From Limnohabitans sp. (GTDB lineage Bacteria > Pseudomonadota > Gammaproteobacteria > Burkholderiales > Burkholderiaceae_C): 46,391 nucleotides of DNA. Positions 1-9,182 of this stretch are shown here, piece by piece. Each line of letters opens with the position of its first letter. The stretch's first letter is position 1. The translations under genes and the position numbers were made by a program. The DNA lies in the NCBI RefSeq assembly GCF_017848645.1, contig NZ_JAFEIF010000059.1:1-46391 (forward strand). Direction: 5' to 3'. The notes under the pieces were generated by a model. The model did not search any database. It saw only the letters and a list, made by a program, of their open reading frames with translations, and was not told the origin of the DNA.

Positions 1-1
1 C

Positions 2-901
2 CCCCCCTCTTTGGACCCCGTGGCCGCTGCCCGCTGGCAGGCCTTGCCCGTGCAAGCCGCGCAGTCGCCTTGGCTGCATGAAGAGGTAGCGTCGCGCATG
101 CAAGAGCGCCTGGACTTCATCAAACTGCTGCCCCAGCAATGGGTGCATTGGGGTCCACTGCGCGGGGGTCTTGCGGCGCAAAGCGCCTTGGAGCAACGCT
201 ACCCCAAGGCGCAGGTTTGGCTGGCTGGCGAGTCCCCGGCGCATGCCCAGTTCACCCGCCAGGCGCTGCAAGCCCCATGGTGGCAGGCCCGGCACTGGCG
301 CGGGCCCAAGCGGCATGAGGGTTTGCCGCCCGATCACTCGGCGCACATGCTGTGGGCGAACATGCACTTGCATGCCAGCGCCGAGCCCCAGGCCTTGCTG
401 CAGACCTGGCACCGGGCCTTGGCGGTCGATGGTTTCTTGATGTTTTCTTGCCTGGGGCCTGACACGCTGCGCGATTTGCGGCAGGTGTATGCCCGGGCTG
501 GCTGGCCCGAGCCCGCGCATGCGTTCACCGACATGCACGACTGGGGTGACATGCTGGTGGAGGCTGGTTTTGCCGAGCCGGTCATGGACATGGAGCGCAT
601 CACCTTGACGTATGCCAGCCCTGACACTTTGCTGGCCGAGTTGCGCAGCTTGGGGCGCAATTTGCATGTGCAGCGATTTCAGGGTTTGCGCACGCGCCGG
701 TGGCGTGATCGCTTGTCAGAAGCCTTGTTGGCTCTGGCCCGTCCCGAAGAGGATGGTCGCTTGTCCTTGGGCTTCGAGATCGTTTATGGCCACGCCCTGA
801 AGCCTCGGCCGCGCATGAAAATGGCTTCAAAAACCGAAATCGGACTCGATCAGATGCGGCTTATGCTGCATTCGGCTGGGGGTATAGGCGGCAAAGTTTG
901 A
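2..901 (+). CDS. BioC-like methyltransferase-family protein (5' end outside window)
   Basis: The frame is open to the window edge, and the first possible start inside is a TTG at 11, so the true start probably lies upstream. About 296 residues are visible. The overall pattern is that of the BioC-like proteins found just upstream of the cytochrome oxidase genes in Burkholderiales. The central part (FLMFSCLGPDTL, then a segment ending in MHDWGDMLVEAGF) matches the region after the SAM fold in BioC. The usual glycine-rich SAM motif is weak: around residue 45 I see only GPLRGGL, so methyltransferase activity is uncertain. BioC itself methylates malonyl-ACP in biotin synthesis; whether this protein does so is not shown by the sequence. 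The gene ends about 95 bases before the DUF2244 gene. Confidence 0.6.
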   Translation, partial: PPSLDPVAAARWQALPVQAAQSPWLHEEVASRMQERLDFIKLLPQQWVHWGPLRGGLAAQSALEQRYPKAQVWLAGESPAHAQFTRQALQAPWWQARHWRGPKRHEGLPPDHSAHMLWANMHLHASAEPQALLQTWHRALAVDGFLMFSCLGPDTLRDLRQVYARAGWPEPAHAFTDMHDWGDMLVEAGFAEPVMDMERITLTYASPDTLLAELRSLGRNLHVQRFQGLRTRRWRDRLSEALLALARPEEDGRLSLGFEIVYGHALKPRPRMKMASKTEIGLDQMRLMLHSAGGIGGKV

Positions 902-995
902 GATCTGTCAAAACATGGTTTGATCTCAGGTAAAATCCGCGCGTTTTGACCATAAAACATGCTTGACAGGGTGTTAGGTTATTGAAAGTTGACGG

Positions 996-1472
996 ATGTC
1001 AAATCAGGCTTACCAATTCGCGCAAGTGTCGGGCCCAGCTGTCCAATGGCGGCTTAAACGCAATTGCTCGGTCACACCAGCCCAGTTGGGCTGGATGTAC
1101 TTGTCGCTGTGCACGCTGTCCTTGGGCATCGGGGTGTTCTTTTGGATGCAAGGGGCCACTTTGGTGCTGGCTTTTGCTGGTTTGGAGGTGGCAGTCGTGG
1201 GGCTGGCTTTTTTGGCCTATGCCCGCCACGCTGCAGATGGTGAAATGATTTCGCTGCAAGGCAGCAACCTGGTGGTCGAGCTGGAAACGGCAGGCCGCTT
1301 GGAGAGGGCTGAATTCGCGCGCCAATGGGTGCGGGTTGAGCCTAAGTCCGGAGACCAAAGCCTGATCGAGTTGTCGGGTCAAGGTCAAACGATTGAGGTG
1401 GGGCGATTTGTCAGGCCCGAGCTCCGGCAAGTGCTGGCGCGAGAAATCAGGAAGGCATTGCGCTCAGCGTGA
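996..1472 (+). CDS. DUF2244 family membrane protein
   Basis: This 158-residue protein has two closely spaced hydrophobic segments near residues 30-75 and a soluble C-terminal part. That matches DUF2244 proteins, which sit directly upstream of coxB in many proteobacteria. Its biochemical role is unknown; the constant association with the oxidase cluster suggests a part in oxidase biogenesis, which is inference. The ATG at 996 is chosen because the hydrophobic pair then lies at the usual distance from the N-terminus. The stop lies 77 bases before the coxB ATG. Confidence 0.75.
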   Translation: MSNQAYQFAQVSGPAVQWRLKRNCSVTPAQLGWMYLSLCTLSLGIGVFFWMQGATLVLAFAGLEVAVVGLAFLAYARHAADGEMISLQGSNLVVELETAGRLERAEFARQWVRVEPKSGDQSLIELSGQGQTIEVGRFVRPELRQVLAREIRKALRSA

Positions 1473-1549
1473 TGCCGTGTGGCCAGTCGGGTCAGTCCGG
1501 CTTGGTCCAAAGTGTGAGTTCAACAGAGTCTTGGAAGTTAGTGAGAACC

Positions 1550-2722
1550 ATGAAGAATATTTCCAACCAATTGGCTTCGCTGCTATCCCGCGCGGGCATT
1601 TTTGCAGGCGCTTGGGTGGCTACGGCTGCTCACGCTGTCAATGATTTGCCGGGTGGCCCAGCTGTCAATCAACTTAATTTGCATCCCCCGGTGACCCGGA
1701 TCGCCGAAGAGCAGCAATGGTTGCACTGGATGATGTTGATCATCTGCACCGTGATCTTTGTCGCGGTCTTTGCGGTCATGTTCTATTCCATCTGGAAGCA
1801 CCGCAAGTCGGTAGGCCACAAACCGGCTTCTTTCACCGAGTCCATCACAGTTGAAGTGGTTTGGACAGCTGTTCCTTTCCTGATTGTGATCCTGATGGCT
1901 TTGCCCGCAACCAAAGTGCTCGTGGCTCAGAAAGACACTACCAACGCCGATTTGACCGTCAAAGTCACCGGCTACCAGTGGAAATGGGGTTATGACTACA
2001 TCAAAGGCGAAGGTGAGGGCCTGAGCTACATCTCCACGCTCGACTCCTCGCACCGCGCCATGTCTGACGCAGGCAAGCCAGCCGGTGACAACTACCTGCT
2101 CAAAGTGGACAACCCTCTGGTGGTGCCCGTGGGCCAAAAAGTGCGCGTGATCACCACCGCCAACGACGTGATCCACGCCTTCATGGTGCCTGCCTTCGGT
2201 ATCAAGCAAGACGCGATCCCTGGTTTTGTGCGTGACACTTGGTTCCGTGCCGAAAAAACCGGTGATTTCTACGGCCAGTGCGCCGAGCTGTGTGGCAAAG
2301 AGCACGCCTACATGCCCATCCACGTGAAGGTCTTGTCTGCGGCTGATTACGCGGCCTGGGTCGACACCGAGAAGAAAAAGCAAGCGGCCAAAGCCGATGA
2401 TCCAGCCAAAGTCTGGGCGCTGGACGACCTGTCCAAGCGCGGTGAGAAAGTGTATGCCGCCAACTGTGCAGCCTGCCACCAGGCCAACGGCAAAGGTGCT
2501 GGCGCCATCAAGGCGGTGGACGGTTCCTCCATCGTGCTCGATGCCGACAAGTCCAAGCAAATCGCGGTGATGTTGAACGGTCAAAACAATGGCGCCATGC
2601 CTGCATGGAAGCAGTTGTCGGACACCGAAATCGCAGCTGTGATCACGTACACCAAAAACAACTGGTCCAACAAGACTGGGCAAATCGTGCAACCGGCTGA
2701 AGTTCTGGCCGCTCGCAAATAA
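1550..2722 (+). CDS. coxB: Cytochrome c oxidase subunit II with fused cytochrome c domain
   Basis: Subunit II accepts electrons from cytochrome c at its CuA centre. The ATG at 1550 gives a 390-residue precursor with a good signal peptide ending in AHA; the frame is open further upstream to 1469, but those codons look non-coding. Two transmembrane helices follow near residues 55-120. The CuA ligand motif CAELC-GKEH begins at Cys244 and is complete (Cys244, Cys248, His252). A C-terminal heme c domain carries CAACH at residues 306-310, so this is the caa3-like form with its own cytochrome c. It lies 32 bases before coxA and is clearly in the same operon. Confidence 0.96.
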   Translation: MKNISNQLASLLSRAGIFAGAWVATAAHAVNDLPGGPAVNQLNLHPPVTRIAEEQQWLHWMMLIICTVIFVAVFAVMFYSIWKHRKSVGHKPASFTESITVEVVWTAVPFLIVILMALPATKVLVAQKDTTNADLTVKVTGYQWKWGYDYIKGEGEGLSYISTLDSSHRAMSDAGKPAGDNYLLKVDNPLVVPVGQKVRVITTANDVIHAFMVPAFGIKQDAIPGFVRDTWFRAEKTGDFYGQCAELCGKEHAYMPIHVKVLSAADYAAWVDTEKKKQAAKADDPAKVWALDDLSKRGEKVYAANCAACHQANGKGAGAIKAVDGSSIVLDADKSKQIAVMLNGQNNGAMPAWKQLSDTEIAAVITYTKNNWSNKTGQIVQPAEVLAARK

Positions 2723-2754
2723 GCCGTACCGTATACCAATCAAAGGAAATCAAG

Positions 2755-4371
2755 ATGAGTGCCGTTCTAGACCATCACGATCACGCCCATGACGACCACG
2801 GTCACGCGCCTGCGGGCTGGCGTCGTTGGGTGTATGCCACCAACCACAAAGACATTGGTACCCTGTACCTGCTGTTCAGCTTTGCCATGCTCATGGTCGG
2901 CGGCGTTCTGGCGCTCGGCATCCGCGCCGAGCTGTTCCAGCCAGGCTTGCAAATTGTGAATCCTGAGCTGTTCAACCAGTTCACGACCATGCACGGCATC
3001 ATCATGGTCTTCGGTGCGATCATGCCCGCCTTCGTGGGCTTTGCGAACTGGATGCTGCCGCTGCAAATCGGCGCTTCCGACATGGCCTTTGCCCGCATGA
3101 ACAACTTCAGCTTCTGGCTGATGATTCCTGCTGCTGGCATGCTGGTGGGTTCGTTCTTCATGCCCGGCGGTGCACCCGCTGCCGGCTGGACACTTTACGC
3201 ACCCCTGACCCTGCAAATGGGCCCTTCCATGGATGCGGGTATTTTCGCCATGCACATCCTGGGTGCCTCGTCCATCATGGGTTCGATCAACATTATCGTG
3301 ACCATCCTGAACATGCGCGCCCCTGGCATGACCTTGATGAAGATGCCCATGTTTGCCTGGACATGGTTGATCACCGCTTACTTGCTGATCGCCGTGATGC
3401 CCGTGTTGGCTGGCGCGATCACCATGACCCTGACAGACCGCCACTTTGGCACCAGCTTCTTCAACCCCGCTGGTGGTGGTGACCCGGTCATGTACCAGCA
3501 CATCTTCTGGTTCTTCGGTCACCCCGAGGTCTATATCATGATCTTGCCGGCCTTCGGCATCATCAGCCAGATCGTGCCTGCCTTCGCACGCAAGAAGCTG
3601 TTCGGTTACGCCTCCATGGTGTACGCCACATCGTCAATTGCCATCCTGTCGTTCATTGTGTGGGCGCACCACATGTTCACCACCGGCATGCCGGTCACAG
3701 GCCAGCTGTTCTTCATGTATGCCACGATGCTGATCGCTGTGCCCACCGCCGTGAAGATCTTCAACTGGATCGCCACCATGTGGCGCGGCTCCATGACCTT
3801 TGAAACCCCGATGCTGTTTGCTGTGGGCTTCATCTTCGTGTTCACCATGGGTGGCTTCACGGGTCTGATCCTGGCCATGGCCCCGATCGACATCCAGTTG
3901 CAGGACACTTATTACGTGGTGGCCCACTTCCACTATGTGTTGGTGGCGGGTTCTCTGTTTGCCCTGTTCGCAGGCGTTTACTACTGGATTCCCAAGTGGA
4001 CCGGTGTGATGTACCACGAAACACGCGGCAAGATCCACTTCTGGTGGTCACTGATTTCCTTCAACATCACGTTCTTCCCGATGCACTTCCTGGGACTGGC
4101 CGGTATGCCCCGCCGCTATGCCGACTACCCCATGCAGTTCACCGACTTCAACATGATCGCCTCGGTCGGTGCCTTCTTCTTCGGCTTTGCACAGGTTTAC
4201 TTCTTCCTGTTCATTGTTTTGCCTGCCATGATGGGCAAGGGCGAGAAAGCGCCTCAGAAGCCTTGGGAAGGTGCAGAAGGCTTGGAGTGGGAAGTGCCTT
4301 CTCCCGCGCCATTCCACACCTTTGAAAACCCACCTAAGCTGGACGCTACAGCGACCCGCGTGATTGGTTGA
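2755..4371 (+). CDS. coxA: Cytochrome c oxidase subunit I
   Basis: This 538-residue protein is the catalytic heme-copper subunit that reduces oxygen to water and pumps protons. About twelve transmembrane helices are visible. The active-site signature WFFGHPEVY contains the CuB histidine and the cross-linked tyrosine, and the HH pair in [12 protein letters not shown] supplies the other CuB ligands. The helix X histidines appear in VVAHFHYVL. The short His/Asp-rich N-terminus ([11 protein letters not shown]) is not part of the conserved core. A good ribosome binding site, AAAGGA at 2742-2747, precedes the ATG. The next reading frame, a 38-residue gene, starts 8 bases after the stop. Confidence 0.98.
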   Translation: MSAVLDHHDHAHDDHGHAPAGWRRWVYATNHKDIGTLYLLFSFAMLMVGGVLALGIRAELFQPGLQIVNPELFNQFTTMHGIIMVFGAIMPAFVGFANWMLPLQIGASDMAFARMNNFSFWLMIPAAGMLVGSFFMPGGAPAAGWTLYAPLTLQMGPSMDAGIFAMHILGASSIMGSINIIVTILNMRAPGMTLMKMPMFAWTWLITAYLLIAVMPVLAGAITMTLTDRHFGTSFFNPAGGGDPVMYQHIFWFFGHPEVYIMILPAFGIISQIVPAFARKKLFGYASMVYATSSIAILSFIVWAHHMFTTGMPVTGQLFFMYATMLIAVPTAVKIFNWIATMWRGSMTFETPMLFAVGFIFVFTMGGFTGLILAMAPIDIQLQDTYYVVAHFHYVLVAGSLFALFAGVYYWIPKWTGVMYHETRGKIHFWWSLISFNITFFPMHFLGLAGMPRRYADYPMQFTDFNMIASVGAFFFGFAQVYFFLFIVLPAMMGKGEKAPQKPWEGAEGLEWEVPSPAPFHTFENPPKLDATATRVIG

Positions 4372-4378
4372 TGCAGTC

Positions 4379-4495
4379 ATGGCCATGACCCCTGAACAAA
4401 GAAAAAGCAATGTGCGCCTGGGCCTGATTTTGGCCTCGGTGGCGCTTGCCGTGCTGCTCGGTTTTGTGGCCAAGTTGCTGATTCTCAACCCCTGA
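4379..4495 (+). CDS. Small cytochrome oxidase assembly-type membrane protein (38 aa)
   Basis: This tiny frame starts MAMTPEQRKSN, has one hydrophobic helix rich in Leu, Ala and Val (residues 13-36), and ends ILNP. It fills the gap between coxA and ctaG almost exactly: 7 bases separate it from the coxA stop and 6 from the ctaG start. Burkholderiales oxidase clusters carry a short single-helix gene here, usually called cytochrome oxidase small assembly protein. The polar N-terminus with basic residues predicts N-in topology. The exact function is unknown. The fit in the operon, the hydrophobic profile and the lack of any other explanation for the gap support it as a real gene. Confidence 0.75.
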   Translation: MAMTPEQRKSNVRLGLILASVALAVLLGFVAKLLILNP

Positions 4496-4501
4496 AAGAA
4501 C

Positions 4502-5134
4502 ATGATGAACCTGCGCGGTGAAAACCTGAAAATGGTTGGCAAACTGGCGATCGTCACCGCTGGCATGTTCGGGTTTGGCTATGCGCTGGTGCCCATTTAC
4601 AAGGCCATTTGCGAAATCACGGGCATCAACGTTTTGTCCATTTCTGAAACGCAAGTCCCTGGTAACGCCAAAGCCGCGCAAGCGGCGCAGGTCCTGCGCA
4701 ACAGCCAAGTGGACACCAGTCGCACCATCACCGTCGAGTTCGATGCGAATGTGCGCGGTCCTTGGGAGTTCAAACCAGAAATGCGCTCCATGCAGGTTCA
4801 CCCGGGCGAGTTGAACACGGTGATGTACGAATTCCAGAACGTGCAAAATCGCCGCATGGCCGCACAGGCCATTCCCAGTTACGCCCCCAAGCAAGCCGCC
4901 AGCCATTTCAACAAGCTGGAGTGTTTTTGCTTTAATGAGTACACCCTGGCGCCCGGTGAGAAAAAGTCCTGGCCAGTGGCCTTTGTGATCGATCCGAAGT
5001 TGTCCAAAGACGTGACCACCATCACCTTGTCCTATACCTTCTTTGAGGTGGGTGGAAAGACGCCAGCTGCACCGACAGCGCCATTGGCTGCAGCTTTGCA
5101 GCCCCTGCCGGTCAAGACAGGACTGGGCTCATGA
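4502..5134 (+). CDS. ctaG: Cytochrome c oxidase assembly protein CtaG/Cox11
   Basis: Cox11 delivers copper to the CuB site of subunit I. The 210-residue protein has one N-terminal transmembrane helix (about residues 12-30) and a periplasmic immunoglobulin-like domain. The copper-binding motif CFCFNEYTL is present near residues 140-150, and the upstream CEITGIN cysteine of the family is also seen. Starts at 4502 and 4505 are both ATG. The C-terminal Pro/Ala-rich tail is variable. The stop overlaps the start of the DUF2970 gene by an ATGA junction, so the two are translationally coupled. Confidence 0.95.
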   Translation: MMNLRGENLKMVGKLAIVTAGMFGFGYALVPIYKAICEITGINVLSISETQVPGNAKAAQAAQVLRNSQVDTSRTITVEFDANVRGPWEFKPEMRSMQVHPGELNTVMYEFQNVQNRRMAAQAIPSYAPKQAASHFNKLECFCFNEYTLAPGEKKSWPVAFVIDPKLSKDVTTITLSYTFFEVGGKTPAAPTAPLAAALQPLPVKTGLGS

Positions 5135-5355
5135 GCACACCCGGAGTGCCCGTTTCCAAAACGTCCTGGTTGCGCACCATTCAGGCCGTTCTTTGGTCCT
5201 TTGTTGGTCTGCGCAAAAACGCCGAATACCAGCAAGACTTAGAAAAGCTCAACCCGTTCCACATCATCGGTGTGGCCATCGGCGCGGCATTGTTGTTCGT
5301 ACTGGGGTTGATAGCCCTGGTCAATTGGGTCGTGGTTCAGCCCACTGGCCTGTAA
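5131..5355 (+). CDS. DUF2970 family single-helix membrane protein
   Basis: This 74-residue protein has a soluble N-terminal half with the family pattern SVLWSFVGLRKN-like (here AVLWSFVGLRKNAEYQ) and one transmembrane helix near residues 45-68. DUF2970 proteins sit between ctaG and the subunit III gene in betaproteobacterial oxidase clusters. The role is not known; location suggests oxidase assembly or stability. It begins in an ATGA overlap with ctaG and ends 43 bases before coxC. Confidence 0.85.
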   Translation: MSTPGVPVSKTSWLRTIQAVLWSFVGLRKNAEYQQDLEKLNPFHIIGVAIGAALLFVLGLIALVNWVVVQPTGL

Positions 5356-5398
5356 CCGCCAAAATAAGATTTCGATAGAAGAGAGAGCAGGAGTCCCC

Positions 5399-6280
5399 AT
5401 GAGTTCAGCAGCACACGGCAGCACGCCTTATTACTACGTACCGCACGAGTCACGCCATCCGGTCATGTCGGCCATTGGCTTGTTCTTCGTCATCCTGGGT
5501 GCAGGACAATGGATCAACGGTGCCGAATGGGGCATGTATTGCCTGTTTTTCGGCATGGCCTGGTGGTTGATCGTTTTGTACCAGTGGTTCTCCGAAGCTG
5601 TACATGAAAGTGAAGCCGGCATGTACGGTCGCAAGATCGACCTGTCTTACCGTTGGAGCATGACCTGGTTCATCTTTTCGGAGGTGATGTTCTTCGGGGC
5701 TTTCTTCACCGCATTGTGGTGGGCGCGTTCACATTCGATTCCTGCACTCGGTAGCCTGGAAAACGCATTGCTTTGGCCAGACTTCAAGGCTGCCTGGCCC
5801 AGCGTGGTACCCGGGGCGACCACTTCGCCAGCCGGTTTCGTCGAGCCCTTCCAGACCATGGGCCCCTTCTGGTTGCCGACCATCAACACAGCCTTGTTGT
5901 TGACTTCCGGTGTGACTTTGACGATTGCACACCACGCCATCCAATCGGGTGACCGCAGCAAAACCATCAAGTTCATGTGGATGACGGTCATTTTGGGCTT
6001 GGTTTTCCTGTTCGTTCAGGGTTACGAATACGCCCATGCTTGGGGTGACCTGAACCTCAAATTGTCTTCCGGCATTTATGGCTCCACTTTCTACATGCTG
6101 ACCGGTTTCCACGGCTTCCACGTGTTCGTGGGCATGTTGATGCTTTTGTTCATCACCTTGCGCTTGCAAAAAGGCCACTTCACCAAAGACCGTCATTTCG
6201 GCTTTGAGGGCGCGGCTTGGTATTGGCACTTCGTGGACGTCGTTTGGCTTGGCCTGTACATCTTGGTGTACTGGATGTAA
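5399..6280 (+). CDS. coxC: Cytochrome c oxidase subunit III
   Basis: Subunit III stabilises the aa3 oxidase core and proton uptake. The 293-residue protein shows the expected seven transmembrane helices. Conserved family stretches include TWFIFSEVMFFGAFF, TGFHGFHVFVG and a C-terminal WYWHFVDVVWLGLYI. A strong ribosome binding site, AGGAG at 5389-5393, precedes the ATG. The gene is the last of the coxB-coxC transcription unit, because a clear intrinsic terminator follows 18 bases after the stop. Confidence 0.97.
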   Translation: MSSAAHGSTPYYYVPHESRHPVMSAIGLFFVILGAGQWINGAEWGMYCLFFGMAWWLIVLYQWFSEAVHESEAGMYGRKIDLSYRWSMTWFIFSEVMFFGAFFTALWWARSHSIPALGSLENALLWPDFKAAWPSVVPGATTSPAGFVEPFQTMGPFWLPTINTALLLTSGVTLTIAHHAIQSGDRSKTIKFMWMTVILGLVFLFVQGYEYAHAWGDLNLKLSSGIYGSTFYMLTGFHGFHVFVGMLMLLFITLRLQKGHFTKDRHFGFEGAAWYWHFVDVVWLGLYILVYWM

Positions 6281-6298
6281 ACCAGCCACTGGCACAAC

Positions 6299-6324
6299 AA
6301 AAAAGCGCCCTTGGGCGCTTTTTT
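6299..6324. terminator. Bidirectional rho-independent terminator
   Basis: A GCGCCC/GGGCGC stem (6305-6318, tight loop) is flanked by six A on the left and six T on the right. It therefore works in both directions: after coxC on the plus strand and after the DUF2909 gene on the minus strand. Confidence 0.93.
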
Positions 6325-6392
6325 GTTGGGGGGCAATGGCTTGCAAACCGCTGATTCTGCTCAAACATCAGGGCTGAAAAACCAATTAACCC

Positions 6393-6626
6393 TCAAGCCC
6401 CAGGCGGTATGCCGGTGGGCTGGATCCAGCCCATCTTCCAAGCCAGCAGCACACAGAGGAAGAGGACAATGGACAGGCCGACTCGAAAAGCCAGTGCGGT
6501 GGCCATGTTGCCTTTTTTGGGCGTTTGTCCTTCAACGGGAGGAGTTCCTCCCCGCATCATGTACATCAGGGCCGAGCCCAGACTGACCAAAATGGCGACA
6601 AATGCGATGGCAACAAGAATTTTCAT
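6393..6626 (-). CDS. Twin transmembrane protein (DUF2909)
   Basis: The 77-residue protein starting MKILVAIAF has two transmembrane helices separated by a short polar loop (GGTPPVEGQTPKKGN) and ends in a short hydrophilic tail. This is the DUF2909 or twin transmembrane family, found between coxC and SURF1 in many beta- and gammaproteobacteria. The function is unknown. An upstream in-frame TTG at 6641 would add five residues, but the ATG at 6626 fits the family start better. It is divergent from SURF1, with 14 bases between the two start codons. Confidence 0.8.
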   Translation of the reverse strand: MKILVAIAFVAILVSLGSALMYMMRGGTPPVEGQTPKKGNMATALAFRVGLSIVLFLCVLLAWKMGWIQPTGIPPGA

Positions 6627-6640
6627 GGACACATTATCCA

Positions 6641-7384
6641 ATGACTGACAAACCCCTTCACTGGAAAAGATGGCTGATGCTGGCGGTGGCTGCCATGGGG
6701 GTGGCCATCACCTTTTCGTTGGGGCTGTGGCAGCTCGGCCGCGCCCATGAAAAAACCGCACTCCAAGACGCACGAACGCAGCAATCAGGCAAAGAAGCGC
6801 TGGACGGTCGAAGCCTGAGGAGCGGTCCTGAAGAGGTGGCACAACGCAGCGAGTTGATTCACCGCCGCATGGTCGTGACGGGGCGTTGGTTGCCAACGCA
6901 CACGGTGTATCTGGACAACCGGCAAATGAATGCCAAGCCTGGTTTTTTTGTGTTGACCCCGTTGCAGATCGACGGCACGGGGGAGGTCTTGGTGGTGCAG
7001 CGCGGCTGGGCGCAGCGCTCCTTCACCGACCGGGCCGCTTTGCCGCCTGTGCAGACGCCTGATGAGCTGGTGCAAGTGAAAGGCCATTTGGCCCCATGGC
7101 CTTCAAGGCTCTACGACTTCGGCGGGACTGAGTCGGGTCCAATACGGCAAAATCTCGATCTGACTGCCTACCGGCAAGAAACGGGTTTGAAGGTACTCGA
7201 AGTCACCTTGCTCCAGTCAGGCGGGCCCTCTGAAGGCCTGCTGCGCGAATGGCCTGTGGTGGCCAGTGGGGTCGAAAAGCACCACGGTTACGCTTTTCAA
7301 TGGTTTGGCCTGAGTGGCCTGATCGCATTACTTTATGTCTGGTTCCAAATTGTCCAACCCCGCCGCCCAAAAAGACCAGCCTGA
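6641..7384 (+). CDS. SURF1 family cytochrome oxidase assembly protein
   Basis: SURF1 proteins help place heme A into subunit I. The 247-residue protein has the typical layout: an N-terminal transmembrane helix (about residues 10-30, with GLWQLGRAHEK), a large periplasmic domain with VTGRWLPTHTVYLDNR and VVQRGWAQR, and a C-terminal helix following HHGYAFQWFGL. The ATG at 6641 is chosen over the open frame upstream, because family members start just before the first helix. The stop lies inside the next gene if the latter starts at 7335. Confidence 0.93.
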   Translation: MTDKPLHWKRWLMLAVAAMGVAITFSLGLWQLGRAHEKTALQDARTQQSGKEALDGRSLRSGPEEVAQRSELIHRRMVVTGRWLPTHTVYLDNRQMNAKPGFFVLTPLQIDGTGEVLVVQRGWAQRSFTDRAALPPVQTPDELVQVKGHLAPWPSRLYDFGGTESGPIRQNLDLTAYRQETGLKVLEVTLLQSGGPSEGLLREWPVVASGVEKHHGYAFQWFGLSGLIALLYVWFQIVQPRRPKRPA

Positions 7385-8048
7385 CAGCCCTCTGGCCATG
7401 ACGGTGCACGACATGCCCAGCCCGGGCGCTGTGGTGCAGGCCGATGCGCAGCGCACCCGCATGGGCCGCTGGAAAATGATCGCCATGATGCTGATATGCG
7501 CCTCGCCGGTCATCGCCTCTTATTTCACCTACTACGTGATCCGGCCCGAAGGCCGTCGTGTCTATGGCGAGCTGATCCAGCCGCAAAAAGACATGCCCCA
7601 GGTCAGCGCCAAAAACCTGCAGGGCGAAGCGGTCACGCTGGCCAGCCTCAAAGGCCAGTGGCTGCTGGTCACAGTGGCTTCGGGTGCTTGCGATGAGCGC
7701 TGCCAGCAAAACCTGTATTTCCAGCGGCAGTTGCGTGAGATTCTGGGCCGCGAAAAGGACCGATTGGACCGCGTTTGGTTGGTCACTGACGATGCGCCTG
7801 TGGCCCCCAGCCTCTTGCCCGCTTTGAACATGGCGCATGTGCTGCGACTGGACGCGGCCACGGTGCAAAGCTGGATCAGCCCGGCCCCGGGCCAGCAGTT
7901 GCAGGACCATTTGTACGTGATCGACCCGATGGGCAACTTCATGATGCGTTTCCCGGCCAACATGGATGTGCCCGGTGCCTCCAAAGCCAAGCGTGACCTG
8001 GACCGATTGCTCAAGGCCTCATCGTCTTGGGACAACGCGGGGCGTTAA
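7335..8048 (+). CDS. Thioredoxin-like oxidase assembly membrane protein
   Basis: The 237-residue protein has a cytoplasmic N-terminus, one transmembrane helix near residues 48-68, and a periplasmic thioredoxin-like domain. The SCO-type CxxxC appears as ACDERC near residue 120. The distal histidine that completes the copper site in true SCO proteins is not seen: the matching region reads DPMGNFMMRFP. Burkholderiales have such a gene between SURF1 and ctaA. The start is uncertain: the ATG at 7335 overlaps SURF1 by 50 bases, while the ATG at 7398 would follow it by 13 bases. A redox or chaperone role in copper insertion is inferred. Confidence 0.75.
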   Translation: MSGSKLSNPAAQKDQPDSPLAMTVHDMPSPGAVVQADAQRTRMGRWKMIAMMLICASPVIASYFTYYVIRPEGRRVYGELIQPQKDMPQVSAKNLQGEAVTLASLKGQWLLVTVASGACDERCQQNLYFQRQLREILGREKDRLDRVWLVTDDAPVAPSLLPALNMAHVLRLDAATVQSWISPAPGQQLQDHLYVIDPMGNFMMRFPANMDVPGASKAKRDLDRLLKASSSWDNAGR

Positions 8049-8051
8049 GGC

Positions 8052-9182
8052 ATGACCGAAGTTGACCTGTACAACCTCGAGCCGATTTTGGAGCTCATGG
8101 CCGTGGGTTTGGCGGTAGCGGCATTGCCGTTGGGCTGGTGGCTGTGGAAGCAGCGCCGCGCCTCGCCATCGGGCCGACTCAAGGCCCTGACATTGATCAC
8201 CTTGTTTTTGACTTTTGACTTGGTGCTGTTCGGGGCCTTCACCCGGTTGACCGACTCCGGTTTGGGGTGCCCCGATTGGCCGGGCTGCTATGGCAGCGCC
8301 ACGCCCATCGGAGCCAAAGCTGAAATCAAGGCCGCCGAGACCGCCATGCCCACCGGGCCAGTGACCAAGAGCAAGGCCTGGATCGAAATGGTTCACCGCT
8401 ACCTGGCCACTGGGGTGGGCGTTTTGATCTTGACTTTGGCCGCCATGACTTGGTGGCTGCGCCGCCAAAGCCGGGAAGTCAGCCCCTGGTTGCCCACTTT
8501 GACCTTGATATGGGTTTGCATGCAAGGGGCGTTCGGCGCCCTGACGGTGACCATGAAACTGTTCCCGGCCATCGTCACCTTGCACCTGATGGGCGGCATC
8601 GGTTTGTTGGTCTTGTTGATGGCGCAAGCCGTTCGCTATGACGGCGCAGGCACGCGGCCTTTGCCGTCGCCATTGCGGGCAGGTTTGTGGGCAGGCTTTG
8701 TTTTACTGGGGTTGCAAATTGCCTTGGGTGGCTGGGTCAGCACCAATTACGCCGTGCTGGCTTGCCCGGACTTTCCGACCTGCCACGGCCAGTGGGTGCC
8801 CGAGATGAACTGGCAAGGCTTCAGCGTCTGGCGTGAACTGGGTTACACCCCAACAGGCGAACTGTTGCCTTTCGCATCGCTGGTGTCCATCCATTTTGTG
8901 CACCGCTCGGCCGCTTGGGTGGTGTTGGCGGTGCTGCTGTGGGTGGGCTGGCGTTTGCGGCTCCAGCCGGGCTTGGCTGTGGCCGGGCGTTGGTTGCTGG
9001 GCCTGTGCGCTTTGCAGTTCGCCACGGGGCTGAGCAACGTGGTGCTGGGCTGGCCCTTATTGGCCGCCGTGATGCACACCGGTGGTGCTGCGGCCATGGC
9101 CTTGACCCTGACCTGGGCTTTGAGTGTCAGCCGGGTTGATAATTCAGGGTCTCCTGTCCTTTCCAAAAAGCTTGCCGAATGA
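8052..9182 (+). CDS. ctaA: Heme A synthase
   Basis: CtaA (COX15) oxidises the methyl group of heme O to give heme A for the aa3 oxidase. The 376-residue integral membrane protein has about eight helices. The family signature [19 protein letters not shown] follows the first helix. Heme-ligand histidines are seen in EMVHRYLA and, in the second half, in [11 protein letters not shown] cysteine pair is present in [11 protein letters not shown]. The gene starts 3 bases after the previous stop and overlaps ctaB by ATGA, so heme O and heme A synthesis are co-translated. Confidence 0.95.
   Translation: MTEVDLYNLEPILELMAVGLAVAALPLGWWLWKQRRASPSGRLKALTLITLFLTFDLVLFGAFTRLTDSGLGCPDWPGCYGSATPIGAKAEIKAAETAMPTGPVTKSKAWIEMVHRYLATGVGVLILTLAAMTWWLRRQSREVSPWLPTLTLIWVCMQGAFGALTVTMKLFPAIVTLHLMGGIGLLVLLMAQAVRYDGAGTRPLPSPLRAGLWAGFVLLGLQIALGGWVSTNYAVLACPDFPTCHGQWVPEMNWQGFSVWRELGYTPTGELLPFASLVSIHFVHRSAAWVVLAVLLWVGWRLRLQPGLAVAGRWLLGLCALQFATGLSNVVLGWPLLAAVMHTGGAAAMALTLTWALSVSRVDNSGSPVLSKKLAE

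Noticed and set aside
1469..1549. Upstream extension of coxB
   Set aside because: It would place 27 unrelated residues before a good signal peptide.
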